A stretch of DNA of 64,000 bases from Desulfovibrio fairfieldensis (GCF_001553605.1 NZ_CP014229.1:2818501-2882500), one strand, 5' to 3'. Counted from the stretch's first letter, positions 43,619-52,391 are shown. The notes: generated from the sequence alone by a model not told the origin. Translations and numbers: made by a program.

Positions 43619-44671
43619 ATGCAGGTAAAGACATTCACCGGCGCCACATCGCAAGAGGTTCTTGCCCGGATCAAGGCTGAAATGGGGCCTGAGGCCGTCA
43701 TCCTGGGCAACCGTACCTACCGCAAGAACGGCGTGGTCTGTCATGAAATCACCGCCGGGCTTGAGCGGCAGGCCCCCGGCGAAACCGGAGCGGCTTCGGG
43801 CGCGCCCAGCGGCTGGGGCGAATGGCACAAGGAGTGGATGCAGATCAAGGACCAGCTTTTTGCCCTGATGAAGCCCGCCATCCAGCTGGAGCGCCTCACC
43901 CCCCGGCAACGCGTGGCCTTGGAGTACCTGCAACGCGAGGGCGTTTCCGACGCCGTGGCCGTGGATCTGTACAAGCGCCTGCTGGCCGATCCCGGCGCGT
44001 CGGTACTGGAATGTCTCTGCGGCATGGTGCCGGTCAAGGCCTGGGGCCCGGCGCAGTGGGGCCAGCGCGTGCATCTGCTGGTGGGGCCTTTCGGCTTCGG
44101 CAAAACCAGCACCGGTTTGCGCTTTGCCCTGCATCTGCGCAAAAACGAGCCCGAAGCGCGCATCGCCTTCATCAACGCCGACTGCCTGCGCGGCAACGGC
44201 CGCCTGACCTTGCGCCACTGGGCGGAGCTTTCCAACTTCACCTATATGGAAGCCCCGGACAGGGCCGGCATGGAACAGGCCCTGGCCGCCGCCAAAAACG
44301 CCCGGGCCGTGTTCGTGGACGTGCCGGGCTTGGCGCGCGGCCAAAATCTCGCCCAGTGGCGGGCGGACATGGGCCTGGACATGCCGGAGACCGCCACGCA
44401 TCTGGTGCTCTCGCCCTTTTGCGACGCGCTTCAGACACAGGAATTTTTACGGCGCTATCAGAGCGACGGGTCGGGCAGTCTGGTCTGGACCAAACTGGAC
44501 GAGGCCGTGAGCTTCGGCAGCATCGTCAATGTGGCCTGCGCGGCCGGGCTGCCGGTTTCGGCGCTGTCCTTCGGCGCGGAGCTCAAGGAAAGCCTCGCCC
44601 CGGCCACGGAACCGCTGATCTGGCGGCTGATCTTCAAACGGCAAATCCCCGGCCAAGCGGCCAGAGCCTGA
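43619..44671 (+). CDS. flhF: Flagellar biosynthesis GTPase FlhF
   Basis: The 350-residue protein starts with MQVKTFTGATSQEVLARIKAEMGPEAVIL, the standard FlhF N terminus, followed by an NG-type SRP GTPase domain. G1 is GPFGFGKTS (about 155-163) and G4 is TKLDEA near 287. The G3 region reads DVPGLARG instead of the common DTAGR, so GTP hydrolysis may differ from textbook FlhF. FlhF places the flagellum at the pole together with FlhG, encoded next. The linker between N and G domains is short. It is the first gene of a unit running through fliA, cheY and fliL. Confidence 0.93.
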   Translation: MQVKTFTGATSQEVLARIKAEMGPEAVILGNRTYRKNGVVCHEITAGLERQAPGETGAASGAPSGWGEWHKEWMQIKDQLFALMKPAIQLERLTPRQRVALEYLQREGVSDAVAVDLYKRLLADPGASVLECLCGMVPVKAWGPAQWGQRVHLLVGPFGFGKTSTGLRFALHLRKNEPEARIAFINADCLRGNGRLTLRHWAELSNFTYMEAPDRAGMEQALAAAKNARAVFVDVPGLARGQNLAQWRADMGLDMPETATHLVLSPFCDALQTQEFLRRYQSDGSGSLVWTKLDEAVSFGSIVNVACAAGLPVSALSFGAELKESLAPATEPLIWRLIFKRQIPGQAARA

Positions 44672-44703
44672 CCGAGCCCATACAAACAATGCGGAGCAGA
44701 CAG

Positions 44704-45516
44704 ATGAGCGGCACATTCCCCCTGGTATTTTCCGTCACTTCCGGCAAGGGCGGCGTCGGCAAGACCAATCTTTCGGTCAACCTGGCGCTCTGCCTGGCCC
44801 AGCTTAACAAGCGCGTGGCGCTGATCGACGCGGACCTGGGCCTTGCCAATGTGGACGTGTTGCTGGGCCTGACCCCGCAGAAAAACCTTTTCCACCTCTT
44901 TCACGAGGGCGCGTCACTGCGGGAGATCCTCTTTCCCACGCCCTACGGCTTTTCCATTCTGCCCGCCTCCTCGGGCGTGAGCGAAATGCTCACCCTGTCC
45001 ACAGGCCAGAAGCTGGAACTGCTGGAAGCCGTGGGCGAGCTGGAGGATGAGCTGGATTATCTTATTGTGGATACCGGCGCGGGCATCAGCGACAATGTGC
45101 TCTATTTCAACCTGGCCGCCCAGGAACGACTGGTGGTGCTCACCCCCGAACCCACGTCGCTGACCGACGCCTACGCCCTGATCAAGGTACTCAAGCTGAC
45201 CCACGGGGTGGAGCATTTCAAGGTCTGCGTCAACATGGCCCCGGACCTCAAGACCGCCAAGGACATGTTCATCCGCCTGCACCAGGCCTGCGACCACTTT
45301 CTCAGCGGCGTCTCCCTGGACCTGGTGGGCGTGATTCCGCGCGACACGGGCGTGCGCAAGGCCGTGGTGCAGCAGCTGCCTTTCTGCGTCAGCGAGCCCC
45401 AGAGCCCGGCGGCCAAAGCCGTGATGCAACTGGCCAGAAGCATTACGGCCTGGGAAGCGCCGAAAAACCTGGACGGCAACATCAAATTTTTCTGGAAGAA
45501 ACTGCTCTTTCATTGA
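44704..45516 (+). CDS. flhG: MinD/ParA-type ATPase FlhG (FleN)
   Basis: The 270-residue protein has the deviant Walker A SGKGGVGKTNLSVNLA (about 12-27), switch regions LIDADLGLANVDVLLG and YLIVDTGAGIS, and TPEPTSLTDAYALIK, all typical of FlhG/FleN. It limits flagellar number and works against FlhF. I chose ATG 44704, which has GGAG eight bases upstream; an in-frame ATG at 44689 would add five residues. The gene starts 32 bases after flhF. It lacks the long N-terminal FlhF-activating extension seen in some members but starts close to the usual position. Confidence 0.94.
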   Translation: MSGTFPLVFSVTSGKGGVGKTNLSVNLALCLAQLNKRVALIDADLGLANVDVLLGLTPQKNLFHLFHEGASLREILFPTPYGFSILPASSGVSEMLTLSTGQKLELLEAVGELEDELDYLIVDTGAGISDNVLYFNLAAQERLVVLTPEPTSLTDAYALIKVLKLTHGVEHFKVCVNMAPDLKTAKDMFIRLHQACDHFLSGVSLDLVGVIPRDTGVRKAVVQQLPFCVSEPQSPAAKAVMQLARSITAWEAPKNLDGNIKFFWKKLLFH

Positions 45517-45683
45517 TACCCGCGTCACGGCGGCATGCAAGAGAATGAAAGCGATACGATACAATACTCTCAACGGGATTATTACTCCGTCGTCCGGCCG
45601 GGCGGGCTGAGGACGGCGGCAACACAACGCGGCATGCGGGCATGCCGGAGGAAGAAGAGGCACGAACCGGAAAGGAACACGAC

Positions 45684-46463
45684 ATGAAAACCGGCACAGC
45701 GCAAGCACAACAGGTAAGTCCCTGGGAAGCGCTTGAAACCGGCGCCACAGCCTGGGAGGATTTCTCCTCGGCGGAACAGGAAGAGGTGGTGCGGCACTAC
45801 GCGCCCAAGATCCGCTTTCTGGCTCTGCGGCTCAAATCCAAGCTGCCCCGCAGCGTGGAATTGGGCGAGATGATCAGCTCCGGCACTCTGGGCCTCATGG
45901 AAGCTCTGGGCAAATTTCGTCCGCAGTTGGGCATCCGCTTTGAGACCTACGCGGAAAACCGCATCCGCGGGGCCATGCTGGACGAGTTGCGCCGCCTGGA
46001 CTGGTTCCCCCGCTCCCTGCGCCAGCGCGTGCGCGTGCTGGACGAGGCCATGCGCAAAGTGGAGCACGAGCAGGGCCGCCAGGCCACTGAGGAGGAACTG
46101 CAAGATATCACCGGCCTGGAGTTGCGCGATGTGCGCCAGGGCCTGGAAGCCTTGCAGAACCAGCTCTGGCTCTCCCTGGACGCCATACAGGACACCCTGG
46201 CCGGCGACGGTCCGGAAAGCGGCGGCGAACCCTACAGCAATACGGCCCTGCGGGAACTTGTGGAACGCGTGGCCCCGCTGATCGAACGCTTGACGCCTAG
46301 AGAAAAGTTGGTACTCTCATTATATTATACAGACGAATTAAACATGCGTGAAACGGCTGAAATCATGGGTATTACCGAAGGCCGCGTCTCGCAGTTGCAT
46401 TCGCAGGCTCTGGGCCGCCTGCGCAAAGAGTTTGCCAGTCTGTACGGCACCGCGGAAATGTAG
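45684..46463 (+). CDS. fliA: Flagellar sigma factor FliA (sigma-28)
   Basis: The 259-residue protein has region 2 (VVRHYAPKIRFLALRL ... MISSGTLGLMEALGKF and FETYAENRIRGAMLDELR), region 3 (QGRQATEEELQDITGL) and region 4 with the helix-turn-helix at MRETAEIMGITEGRVSQLHSQAL. This is the FliA/WhiG type. It directs late flagellar and chemotaxis genes. The ATG at 45684 has AAGGAA eight bases upstream; the frame remains open further upstream but without family sequence. A 167-base gap after flhG contains no strong terminator, so it is probably part of the same transcript. No FlgM gene is in the window. Confidence 0.95.
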   Translation: MKTGTAQAQQVSPWEALETGATAWEDFSSAEQEEVVRHYAPKIRFLALRLKSKLPRSVELGEMISSGTLGLMEALGKFRPQLGIRFETYAENRIRGAMLDELRRLDWFPRSLRQRVRVLDEAMRKVEHEQGRQATEEELQDITGLELRDVRQGLEALQNQLWLSLDAIQDTLAGDGPESGGEPYSNTALRELVERVAPLIERLTPREKLVLSLYYTDELNMRETAEIMGITEGRVSQLHSQALGRLRKEFASLYGTAEM

Positions 46464-46545
46464 CGGAACCGGACTGCGGCCTTTGCGGCGCGGACGCGCC
46501 AGCGTCTCCGGCTATTTTGCCCGGATCGTCGAAGGAGTATATGTC

Positions 46546-46926
46546 ATGCCTTACAATCCCAATATGCGTGTCCTCGTCGTGGACGACTTTTCCACCATGC
46601 GCCGTATTGTGCGCAACATTCTGCGCCAGCTCGGCTTCAATAACGTGGTGGAGGCCGACGACGGCACCACGGCCTGGGAAGTTCTCAACCGGGAAAAGGT
46701 CGAGTTCATCGTTTCCGACTGGAATATGCCCCAGATGACCGGCATTGATCTGCTGCGCAAAGTGCGCGCCAGCGAGCAGTTCGCCGACATTCCCTTTCTG
46801 ATGGTCACGGCCGAGGCCCAGCAGGAAAATATCATCGAAGCGGTGCAGGCCAAGGTGTCCAATTACATCGTCAAGCCGTTCACCGCCGACACCATGAAAC
46901 AGAAAATCGACAAAATTTTTCCCTAG
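46546..46926 (+). CDS. cheY: Chemotaxis response regulator CheY
   Basis: The 126-residue single-domain receiver has the acidic pair D13-D14, the phospho-acceptor in VSDWNMPQMTG, the Thr in MVTAEA, and the Lys in YIVKPF. The sequence NMRVLVVDDFSTMRRIVRNILRQLGF is close to classical CheY. It should bind the flagellar switch when phosphorylated. It sits between fliA and fliL, with AAGGAG nine bases upstream. A stand-alone receiver in a flagellar operon, with no cheA nearby, is normal for this group. Confidence 0.95.
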   Translation: MPYNPNMRVLVVDDFSTMRRIVRNILRQLGFNNVVEADDGTTAWEVLNREKVEFIVSDWNMPQMTGIDLLRKVRASEQFADIPFLMVTAEAQQENIIEAVQAKVSNYIVKPFTADTMKQKIDKIFP

Positions 46927-47165
46927 CGCACGCCGCGCCTGGAATCGCGGCGAACAGCAAAGCCATGCCGCCGCCTCTGGACTTAAGCGGACCGCCGTCA
47001 CCCGCAGGACACGCCCGCATGTTCGCGGCCCGCGTTTTTGCGCAGGGCCCGCCGCATCCGTAAGCGCGGCAACGCCGTTCCGCCGGAATTTTTTCCGAGC
47101 CCTTCCTGCATGCATGGCCGCCATGCGTGACTGCAAGATGCGCCGGGCCGCCCGGGAGTAAACGC

Positions 47166-47840
47166 GTGGCAGACGAAACCGAACTCAAAACAGCCCCGCC
47201 CAAGGACGAAGTACAGGTCAGCCTGGGCCCCAGCCTCGGCCAGACCAAGGTGGAGCTGGACCTTGACGACGCGCCCTTCCTCCAGCCGACGGAAGATGAT
47301 CTGCCCGCTGAACAGGAAGACAACCTTCCCGCCGAGCCTGAGGATCAGGCCGCCGCCCAGGCCAAGCAAAAGAAAAAAAAGCTGTTCCTGCTGGCCGCCG
47401 GGGCGGTCGTCGGCCTGCTGCTGATTCTGGGCGCGGCCGCCTGGTGGTTTTTTCTGCGCACGCCGCCGCCCGCGCCGGATGCGCTCAAGCCCGAGGTCAT
47501 CGTGGTGCCCTCCAAGCCCACGGTGAAAACCAAGCCGGATTACATCAAGGAGTTCGCTCCCTTCCTTGTGCCGCGCGATGACGGCAAAAGCAAAACCCGC
47601 TTTCTGGTCTGCAAATTTTCCGCCGTGAGCAAGGACGCCGGCCTGGGCAAGGAAATGGACCAGAAGATGATTTCCCTGCGCGACGCCATGTATTATTATC
47701 TGCGCAGCAAGAGCAACGAATATCTGATGGACCCGCGCAACGGCCCGGCCATCAAGCAGGATCTGACCTCCGTGCTGAACGACTATCTGACGCATGGCAA
47801 GATCGAGGATATTCTGTTTGAAAGCTATCTGAATGAATAG
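47166..47840 (+). CDS. fliL: Flagellar basal-body-associated protein FliL
   Basis: The 224-residue protein starts at a GTG with GGGAG upstream. It has an acidic/Pro-rich cytoplasmic tail (about 1-70) and a membrane helix after a KQKKKK stop-transfer-like cluster (about 75-98: LFLLAAGAVVGLLLILGAAAWWFFL). The C-terminal periplasmic FliL domain follows (FLVCKFSAVSKD ... LRDAMYYYLRSKS ... LNDYLTHGKIEDILF). FliL surrounds the stator units and supports torque. The cytoplasmic tail is longer than in E. coli. About 240 bases separate it from cheY, without an obvious terminator. Confidence 0.88.
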   Translation: MADETELKTAPPKDEVQVSLGPSLGQTKVELDLDDAPFLQPTEDDLPAEQEDNLPAEPEDQAAAQAKQKKKKLFLLAAGAVVGLLLILGAAAWWFFLRTPPPAPDALKPEVIVVPSKPTVKTKPDYIKEFAPFLVPRDDGKSKTRFLVCKFSAVSKDAGLGKEMDQKMISLRDAMYYYLRSKSNEYLMDPRNGPAIKQDLTSVLNDYLTHGKIEDILFESYLNE

Positions 47841-47893
47841 GGAAGTACCGTAGTTCGGATGAGGGCGTCCTGAAGGGCGCCCGGGGAATCGCC

Positions 47894-48217
47894 ATGAGCG
47901 TCGACGCCACCATGGCCGTACTCTATGCCCAGACGGGCCTGGCCGCTCCCCTGGCCAATGCCGCCGCCGTGGCCCCCCAGGCCTCGCTGGCGATGTCGCG
48001 GGTTCTGGCCGCTGAAATGGCCCGTCAGCAACAGCAACAAATCGAAAAAACAGAAAAAGCCGAAGGCCCCAACATCGCGCCCGACGGGCGCGGCGGCGGC
48101 AACGCGCAGTTCGGCAGCCGCCGCCGCAAACGGCCCCAGCCGTACGACGCCGAAGACGACGAACCGCGCGCCTCTCCCTCGCCGCTGGTGGGCAATCTGC
48201 TGAACGTCAAAGTATGA
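47894..48217 (+). CDS. Small uncharacterised protein in the flagellar operon
   Basis: This 107-residue protein is Ala/Gln-rich at the N terminus (YAQTGLAAPLANAAAVAPQAS, then ARQQQQQIEK), with a charged Gly/Arg/Pro-rich tail ending SPSPLVGNLLNVKV. It has no signal peptide, no membrane helix and no recognised domain. Its place, 53 bases after fliL and overlapping the next gene by four bases (ATGA), argues for a flagellar or motility role; a similarly placed small protein is common in Desulfovibrio-type clusters. The composition suggests it is partly disordered. Confidence 0.7.
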   Translation: MSVDATMAVLYAQTGLAAPLANAAAVAPQASLAMSRVLAAEMARQQQQQIEKTEKAEGPNIAPDGRGGGNAQFGSRRRKRPQPYDAEDDEPRASPSPLVGNLLNVKV

Positions 48218-48636
48218 ACGTCACTCCTTTTCTCGCGCTGGTCATTGTCTTTTCCCTTTTGGAACTGCTCATCCTGGGCGGCGTGCTCTTCTTTTATCTG
48301 CGCCTGCGCCGCTCCGAAACCCTGCTCAACACCTTGCAGGGCAATCAGGAAAGCCTGCTGGCCCGCATTGAGATGAACGCGCGCCTGGAGCGGGAAATCG
48401 TGGCGACCTTCGCCCAGCGCCAGGCCGAACTGCGCGGCCTGGACGAAAAACTGGAAGAACGCGCCCAGGAACTGCGCCGCCTGCTGGAACAGGCCGAAGG
48501 CATCTGCCGTTCGCCGCAGTTTCTGCGCGAAATCATTCTCAACGGCCGCCGCAAGGGCCTGTCCAGCCGCCAGATCGCCCGCAACGCCGGGCTCAGCGTG
48601 GATGAGGTGGAGCTGATTCTGGCTCAGAATCCGTAA
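48214..48636 (+). CDS. Membrane-anchored coiled-coil protein with C-terminal helix-turn-helix (DUF2802-like)
   Basis: The 140-residue protein has one N-terminal membrane helix (about 7-28), a long heptad-containing helix (about 30-105), and a short C-terminal segment SRQIARNAGLSVDEVELILA that looks like a helix-turn-helix. This layout matches the DUF2802 family found next to flagellar and chemotaxis genes in proteobacteria. Function is unknown. Its start overlaps the stop of the preceding small gene. It ends the flagellar block; a small mobile element follows 38 bases later. Confidence 0.72.
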   Translation: MNVTPFLALVIVFSLLELLILGGVLFFYLRLRRSETLLNTLQGNQESLLARIEMNARLEREIVATFAQRQAELRGLDEKLEERAQELRRLLEQAEGICRSPQFLREIILNGRRKGLSSRQIARNAGLSVDEVELILAQNP

Positions 48637-48674
48637 TAGTATGCCAGACCATTTCAATATTACTCTGCTCTAAC

Positions 48675-48816
48675 GCCTGTTGGCACTGTAGAATTTTTGT
48701 TCGCTCGCAAGGAAGATAAGCCTGCTTTGAGGGAGTGCACTCTTTTGGCACTCAGCCGAAAATGCAGGTGAAATCTGATGTGGCGAGCGGGCAAAAATTC
48801 TACAGTGTCAACAGGC
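48675..48816. mobile_element. MITE-like element, 142 bp, with 34-bp terminal inverted repeats
   Basis: The left end (48675-48708) and the reverse complement of the right end (48783-48816) agree at 31 of 34 positions; both begin GCCTGTTG and include CACTGTAGAATTTTTG. There is no coding capacity inside. The ends start like those of the IS5-family element at 7171 (CCTGTTAACACTA), so a related transposase probably moved it. An internal GAGTGC...GCACTC hairpin lies near 48734-48754. Confidence 0.75.
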
Positions 48817-48832
48817 CTAGGTCCCGGTATGC

Positions 48833-48867
48833 AAAAGCCCCCGCGCGGGTCACTCCGCGCGGGGGCT
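48833..48867 (-). terminator. Terminator for the downstream-facing araC gene
   Basis: AGCCCCCGCGCGG (48836-48848) pairs with CCGCGCGGGGGCT (48855-48867). On the minus strand it is followed by TTTT (complement of 48833-48836), 20 bases after the araC-type stop. Confidence 0.85.
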
Positions 48868-48887
48868 CTGTCTTGTGGACGCGGCAG

Positions 48888-49802
48888 TCAGGCCGGAGCC
48901 TTTTCCCGCAAGCGACGCGCATCCCGTGCGGGCGGCGCGCCGAACAACCGCTTATACTCACGGTAGAACTGGGGCAGGTTTTCATAGCCCACGGCGTAGG
49001 CGGCGCGCGCCGCGTCCGCCGTCTCCACCAGCATAAGGCGCTGCGCCTCATAGAGCCGCAGATGCTTGTGATACGCGCCGGGACTCATGCCCGTAACGGC
49101 CTTGAAGTGTTTGCGGAATGTGGGCGGGGCCATATTCAGACGCCTTGCCAGCGCATCCACGTCCAGAGGCGCTTTGACGTTGTCGCGCAGCCAGTTGATG
49201 CCCTGAAAAACCTGATTGCTCTTGGTGCCTTGGGTATTGAGGGCCCGGAGCAGCTCGCCCTGCGGACCCAGGAGCAGGCGCAGATGTATCTCCCGCAGCG
49301 TGATGGGCGCGAGCACCGGAATATGCTCCGGCCTGTCCAGCAGCTCCATCAGGCGCAGAAAAGCCCTGAGCACTTCCGGGTCCGTGGGGCTCACGGCACT
49401 GCCCTTGAGAGCCTCGCGCGCCCGCGCCGGAGGCAGACCGGCAGCGAGCCGCGCGGTCAGATGGCTGTCCAGGTCCAGGGAGAGCACCAGATAGGGCCTC
49501 TCCGGCGAGGCGTCCGTAATGTGGCTCATGTTCGGCATGTCCACGCCCGCGAGCAGACAATGCCCCGCGCCGTAGCGATACTCCTCGCCCCCCGCCACCG
49601 TCCGTTTGGCCCCCTGCACGGTGACGGCCAGAATGGGCCTGTTGAAGCAGTTTTCCGGCTTGTGGGGCTCATCCCGCCGATGCAGGACAAAACCCGGCAC
49701 GGGCGTGGGATAATCGCCGGGCGCGGGCATGCGCCGCAAGCACATCTCCCTGAGCAGGGCATCGGTTCTTCCGGCCCCAGCGCCGTCTTTGAGCTCGTTC
49801 AC
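48888..49802 (-). CDS. AraC-family regulator with AraC_N (YqhC-like) sensor domain, copy 1
   Basis: The 304-residue protein has an AraC_N-type cupin domain (about 15-165: RPILAVTVQGAKRT, YRYGAGHCLLAGVDMPNMS) and a C-terminal double helix-turn-helix (about 190-290: VDALARRLNMAPPTFRKHFKAVTGMSP). The start is a GTG at 49802 with AGGAG eight bases upstream; the ATG inside that site is out of frame. It is divergent from a secreted hydrolase and an MFS pump, its likely targets. It resembles copy 2 (52415-53374) along its length, and both share a 29-bp upstream sequence at the same distance. Relatives such as YqhC respond to aldehydes. Confidence 0.88.
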   Translation of the reverse strand: MNELKDGAGAGRTDALLREMCLRRMPAPGDYPTPVPGFVLHRRDEPHKPENCFNRPILAVTVQGAKRTVAGGEEYRYGAGHCLLAGVDMPNMSHITDASPERPYLVLSLDLDSHLTARLAAGLPPARAREALKGSAVSPTDPEVLRAFLRLMELLDRPEHIPVLAPITLREIHLRLLLGPQGELLRALNTQGTKSNQVFQGINWLRDNVKAPLDVDALARRLNMAPPTFRKHFKAVTGMSPGAYHKHLRLYEAQRLMLVETADAARAAYAVGYENLPQFYREYKRLFGAPPARDARRLREKAPA

Positions 49803-49867
49803 CGCAGCATCTCCTGATCTTTGCCGTGCGTGCCAGAATACCCCAGGCCGGGCAAGGGCAAAAGCCC

Positions 49868-49896
49868 CGGCAGAATCGTGCAAAAAACGGATAATT
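49868..49896. promoter_or_regulatory. Shared AraC operator, copy 1
   Basis: A 29-bp sequence starting CGGCAGAATC and ending CGGATAATT matches 53440-53468 at 26 positions. It contains AATC-N3-CAAAAAA (49874-49887). It begins 66 bp from the start codon of AraC copy 1. Confidence 0.7.
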
Positions 49897-50024
49897 CCAT
49901 ATCTACACCGCCCGCGGCGGACCGCGCTATACAGCAGGCCATGGTGAGCGTCCCGCCGGGCGGCGTTGATCCGGCAGGCAACAGAATATTCGACGACGCT
50001 CCACACACTCAAGGAGAAATGAGC

Positions 50025-51074
50025 ATGCGCAGATTCCGATTACTCGGCATAACGGCCGCCGTGCTGGGCATATTGTCCTTCGGCGGCATTCCGGCTCTTG
50101 CCCAGGGCACGCCCCAGGGGGCCGACAACTTTTACACCGGCGAGGCAGTCAGCATGCAAAAGGTCACATTCAAGAATCAGTACAAAATGACTGTTGCGGG
50201 CAATCTCTTCCTGCCCAAGGCCTTGGATCAGAATCTGAAACATCCCGCCGTCATTGTGGGGCATCCCATGGGCGCGGTAAAGGAGCAGAGCGCGAACCTG
50301 TATGCCGCCAAGATGGCGGAACAAGGTTTCGTGGCCCTTTCCCTGGACCTCTCCTTCTGGGGGGAAAGCGAGGGCGAGCCACGCAATGCCGTTTCCCCGG
50401 ACATCTATGCCGAGGATTTCAGCGCCGCCGTGGATTTTCTCGGCACCAGGCCCTTTGTCGACAGGGAACAGATCGGGGCCATCGGGATTTGCGGCAGCGG
50501 GAGCTTTGTGCTCAGCGCCGCCAAGGTTGACCCGCGCCTGAAAGCCATTGCCACGGTCAGCATGTACGATATGGGCGCGGCCAACCGCAACGGGCTCCGG
50601 CACGCGCTGACGCCGGGGCAACGCAAGCAGATCCTCCGGGAGGCGTCGGAACAGCGCTATGTGGAGTTCAGCGGCGGCGAAACCAAATATACCAGCGGGA
50701 GCGTGCATGAACTGCATGCAAACTCCACCCCGGTTGAGCGCGAATTTTACGACTTCTACCGCACGCCGCGGGGCGAATTCACGCCCAAGGGCTCGTCGCC
50801 CCTGCTCACGACCCACCCGACTCTGACCAGCAACGTCAAATTCATGAATTTTTATCCCTTCGCGGACCTGGAAACGATCTCTCCGCGTCCCCTGCTGTTC
50901 ATCGCCGGTGAAAAGGCCCACTCCGTGGAGTTCAGTGAAGATGCATACCGGCTCGCGGCCGAACCCAAGGAACTCTTCATTGTTCCGGATGCCGGGCACG
51001 TCGATCTCTACGACCGGCTCGACCGCATTCCCTTTGACAAGCTCACGGCTTTTTTCAGCGAAAATCTGAAGTAA
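50025..51074 (+). CDS. Exported alpha/beta hydrolase of the dienelactone-hydrolase type
   Basis: The 349-residue protein starts with a Sec signal peptide (MRRFRLLGITAAVLGILSFGG..., cleavage near ALA-Q at about 28), so it is periplasmic. The alpha/beta fold shows HPAVIVGHPMGAVKEQSANLYA, the nucleophile elbow GICGSGS with Cys rather than Ser, and the late His in VPDAGHVDLYD. A Cys nucleophile is the dienelactone-hydrolase style. I chose ATG 50025, eight bases after AAGGAG, over ATG 50019, which lies too close to it. It is divergent from AraC copy 1 and 64 bases before the MFS gene. The substrate is unknown. Confidence 0.86.
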   Translation: MRRFRLLGITAAVLGILSFGGIPALAQGTPQGADNFYTGEAVSMQKVTFKNQYKMTVAGNLFLPKALDQNLKHPAVIVGHPMGAVKEQSANLYAAKMAEQGFVALSLDLSFWGESEGEPRNAVSPDIYAEDFSAAVDFLGTRPFVDREQIGAIGICGSGSFVLSAAKVDPRLKAIATVSMYDMGAANRNGLRHALTPGQRKQILREASEQRYVEFSGGETKYTSGSVHELHANSTPVEREFYDFYRTPRGEFTPKGSSPLLTTHPTLTSNVKFMNFYPFADLETISPRPLLFIAGEKAHSVEFSEDAYRLAAEPKELFIVPDAGHVDLYDRLDRIPFDKLTAFFSENLK

Positions 51075-51138
51075 GCCCTTATGAAAAAATGCCGGGGTTC
51101 CGCGCCGCTTGCGGGGCTCCGGCCGGAGATGCCATCAG

Positions 51139-52332
51139 ATGAACGCGCACACTGCCGTTTTTCAGAGCGATACGGCGCACTGGTCCGCCGTGTTTTCCCT
51201 GTTCATGGGCGTCACATGTCTCATCGCGGCGGAATTCATGCCCGTCAGCCTGCTGACGCCCATGGCCCGGGACCTGGCCGTCACCGAAGGCATGGCCGGG
51301 CAGACGGTCACCGCCGTAGGCGTTTTCGCCGTACTCACCAGCCTGCTTCTTTCACCGCTGACCAGGGGCATGGACAGGCGACGCATTTTGCTGGCCTTTT
51401 CGCTGCTGCTGATTGTCTCAAATCTGCTTGTGGCCCTGGCCCCGAACTATTACGTCCTCCTGGCCGGACGCGGCCTGCTGGGCATCTGCGTGGGGGGCTT
51501 CTGGTCCATGGCCCCGGCGGTCACTTTGCAGCTGGTGCCCGCAAAGGATCTTCCCCGCGCGCTGAGCATCGTGTACGCCGGGGTTTCAGTGGCGACCATT
51601 CTTTCCCTGCCCCTGGCCAGCTATCTCGGCCATCTGCTCGGCTGGCGCAACGTCTTTCTGCTCACCTCGCTGCTGGGCGGCGTCATGTACGCCTGGCAGT
51701 TCGCGGTCATCCCGCCGCTGCCGTCCCGCCCCGGAAACAGCTTCAGCAACATGTTCGCCCTGTTGCGGCGGAACTGGGTGCTGGCGGGCATGGGCGGCAC
51801 CATTTTCAGTTACGGCGGCTATCACGTCTTTTTCACCTATCTCAGGCCGTTTCTGGAGCATGATCTCGCGCTTCAACCCGCCGCGCTGTCCTCAGTGCTC
51901 CTGGCCTTCGGCATCGCCAACTGCCTCGGCACCCTGGCCGCCGGTTTTGTTCTGGGCAAATGGTTCCGGCCTACCCTGTTCGGCGTGCACCTCGCGCTTG
52001 CCGCTGTGGCAATCCTGCTGTTTTACGTGCAGAACCGCCCGCTGAACATGATCCTGGTCATGGCCTGGGGATTCCTCTTCGGCTTCATCCCGGTCAGCTG
52101 GTCCGCCTGGATTGCCCGCACGCTCGCCGACAAGGCGGAACTGGCGGGCGGCATCTCCGTGGCGGTCACCCAGTTTTCCATCGGCCTTGTGGCCGCCGTG
52201 GGCGGCCTGACTTTTGACGACTTCGGCATCAGCGGCATCTTTCTGATCGCCGTGACGTTTCTCCTCGCGGCCGCAGGCCTGGTCAGAGGCATTTTTACGC
52301 TGTACGCCAAGGACAGGGAGCAGCTCCCCTGA
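51139..52332 (+). CDS. MFS efflux transporter (DHA1, AraJ/sugar-efflux-like)
   Basis: The 397-residue protein has 12 membrane helices. AAEFMPVSLLTPMARDLAVTEG at the first loop and GRGLLGICVGGFWSMAPAVTLQLVP in the fourth helix are typical of the AraJ/YdhP/SotB drug:H+ antiporter group, which exports sugars or drugs. The ATG at 51139 has GGAG at longer than usual spacing (about 11). It follows the hydrolase gene by 64 bases and is probably co-transcribed under AraC copy 1, suggesting joint handling of a toxic or signalling compound. A bidirectional terminator follows. Confidence 0.88.
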   Translation: MNAHTAVFQSDTAHWSAVFSLFMGVTCLIAAEFMPVSLLTPMARDLAVTEGMAGQTVTAVGVFAVLTSLLLSPLTRGMDRRRILLAFSLLLIVSNLLVALAPNYYVLLAGRGLLGICVGGFWSMAPAVTLQLVPAKDLPRALSIVYAGVSVATILSLPLASYLGHLLGWRNVFLLTSLLGGVMYAWQFAVIPPLPSRPGNSFSNMFALLRRNWVLAGMGGTIFSYGGYHVFFTYLRPFLEHDLALQPAALSSVLLAFGIANCLGTLAAGFVLGKWFRPTLFGVHLALAAVAILLFYVQNRPLNMILVMAWGFLFGFIPVSWSAWIARTLADKAELAGGISVAVTQFSIGLVAAVGGLTFDDFGISGIFLIAVTFLLAAAGLVRGIFTLYAKDREQLP

Positions 52333-52350
52333 AGCCAAAAAACACGGCAT

Positions 52351-52391
52351 AAAAGTCAGGCGGGCATTCAGAAAAATGTCGCCTGACTTTT
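52351..52391. terminator. Bidirectional terminator between the MFS and AraC copy 2 genes
   Basis: AAAAGTCAGGCG (52351-52362) pairs with CGCCTGACTTTT (52380-52391). The A-run and T-run at the two ends allow termination from both sides. Confidence 0.88.

Noticed and set aside
43822..44703. Extension of the flhG frame upstream through flhF
   Set aside because: The frame is open upstream but overlaps flhF in another frame; the ParA-type domain begins at the ATG at 44704 with its own ribosome site.
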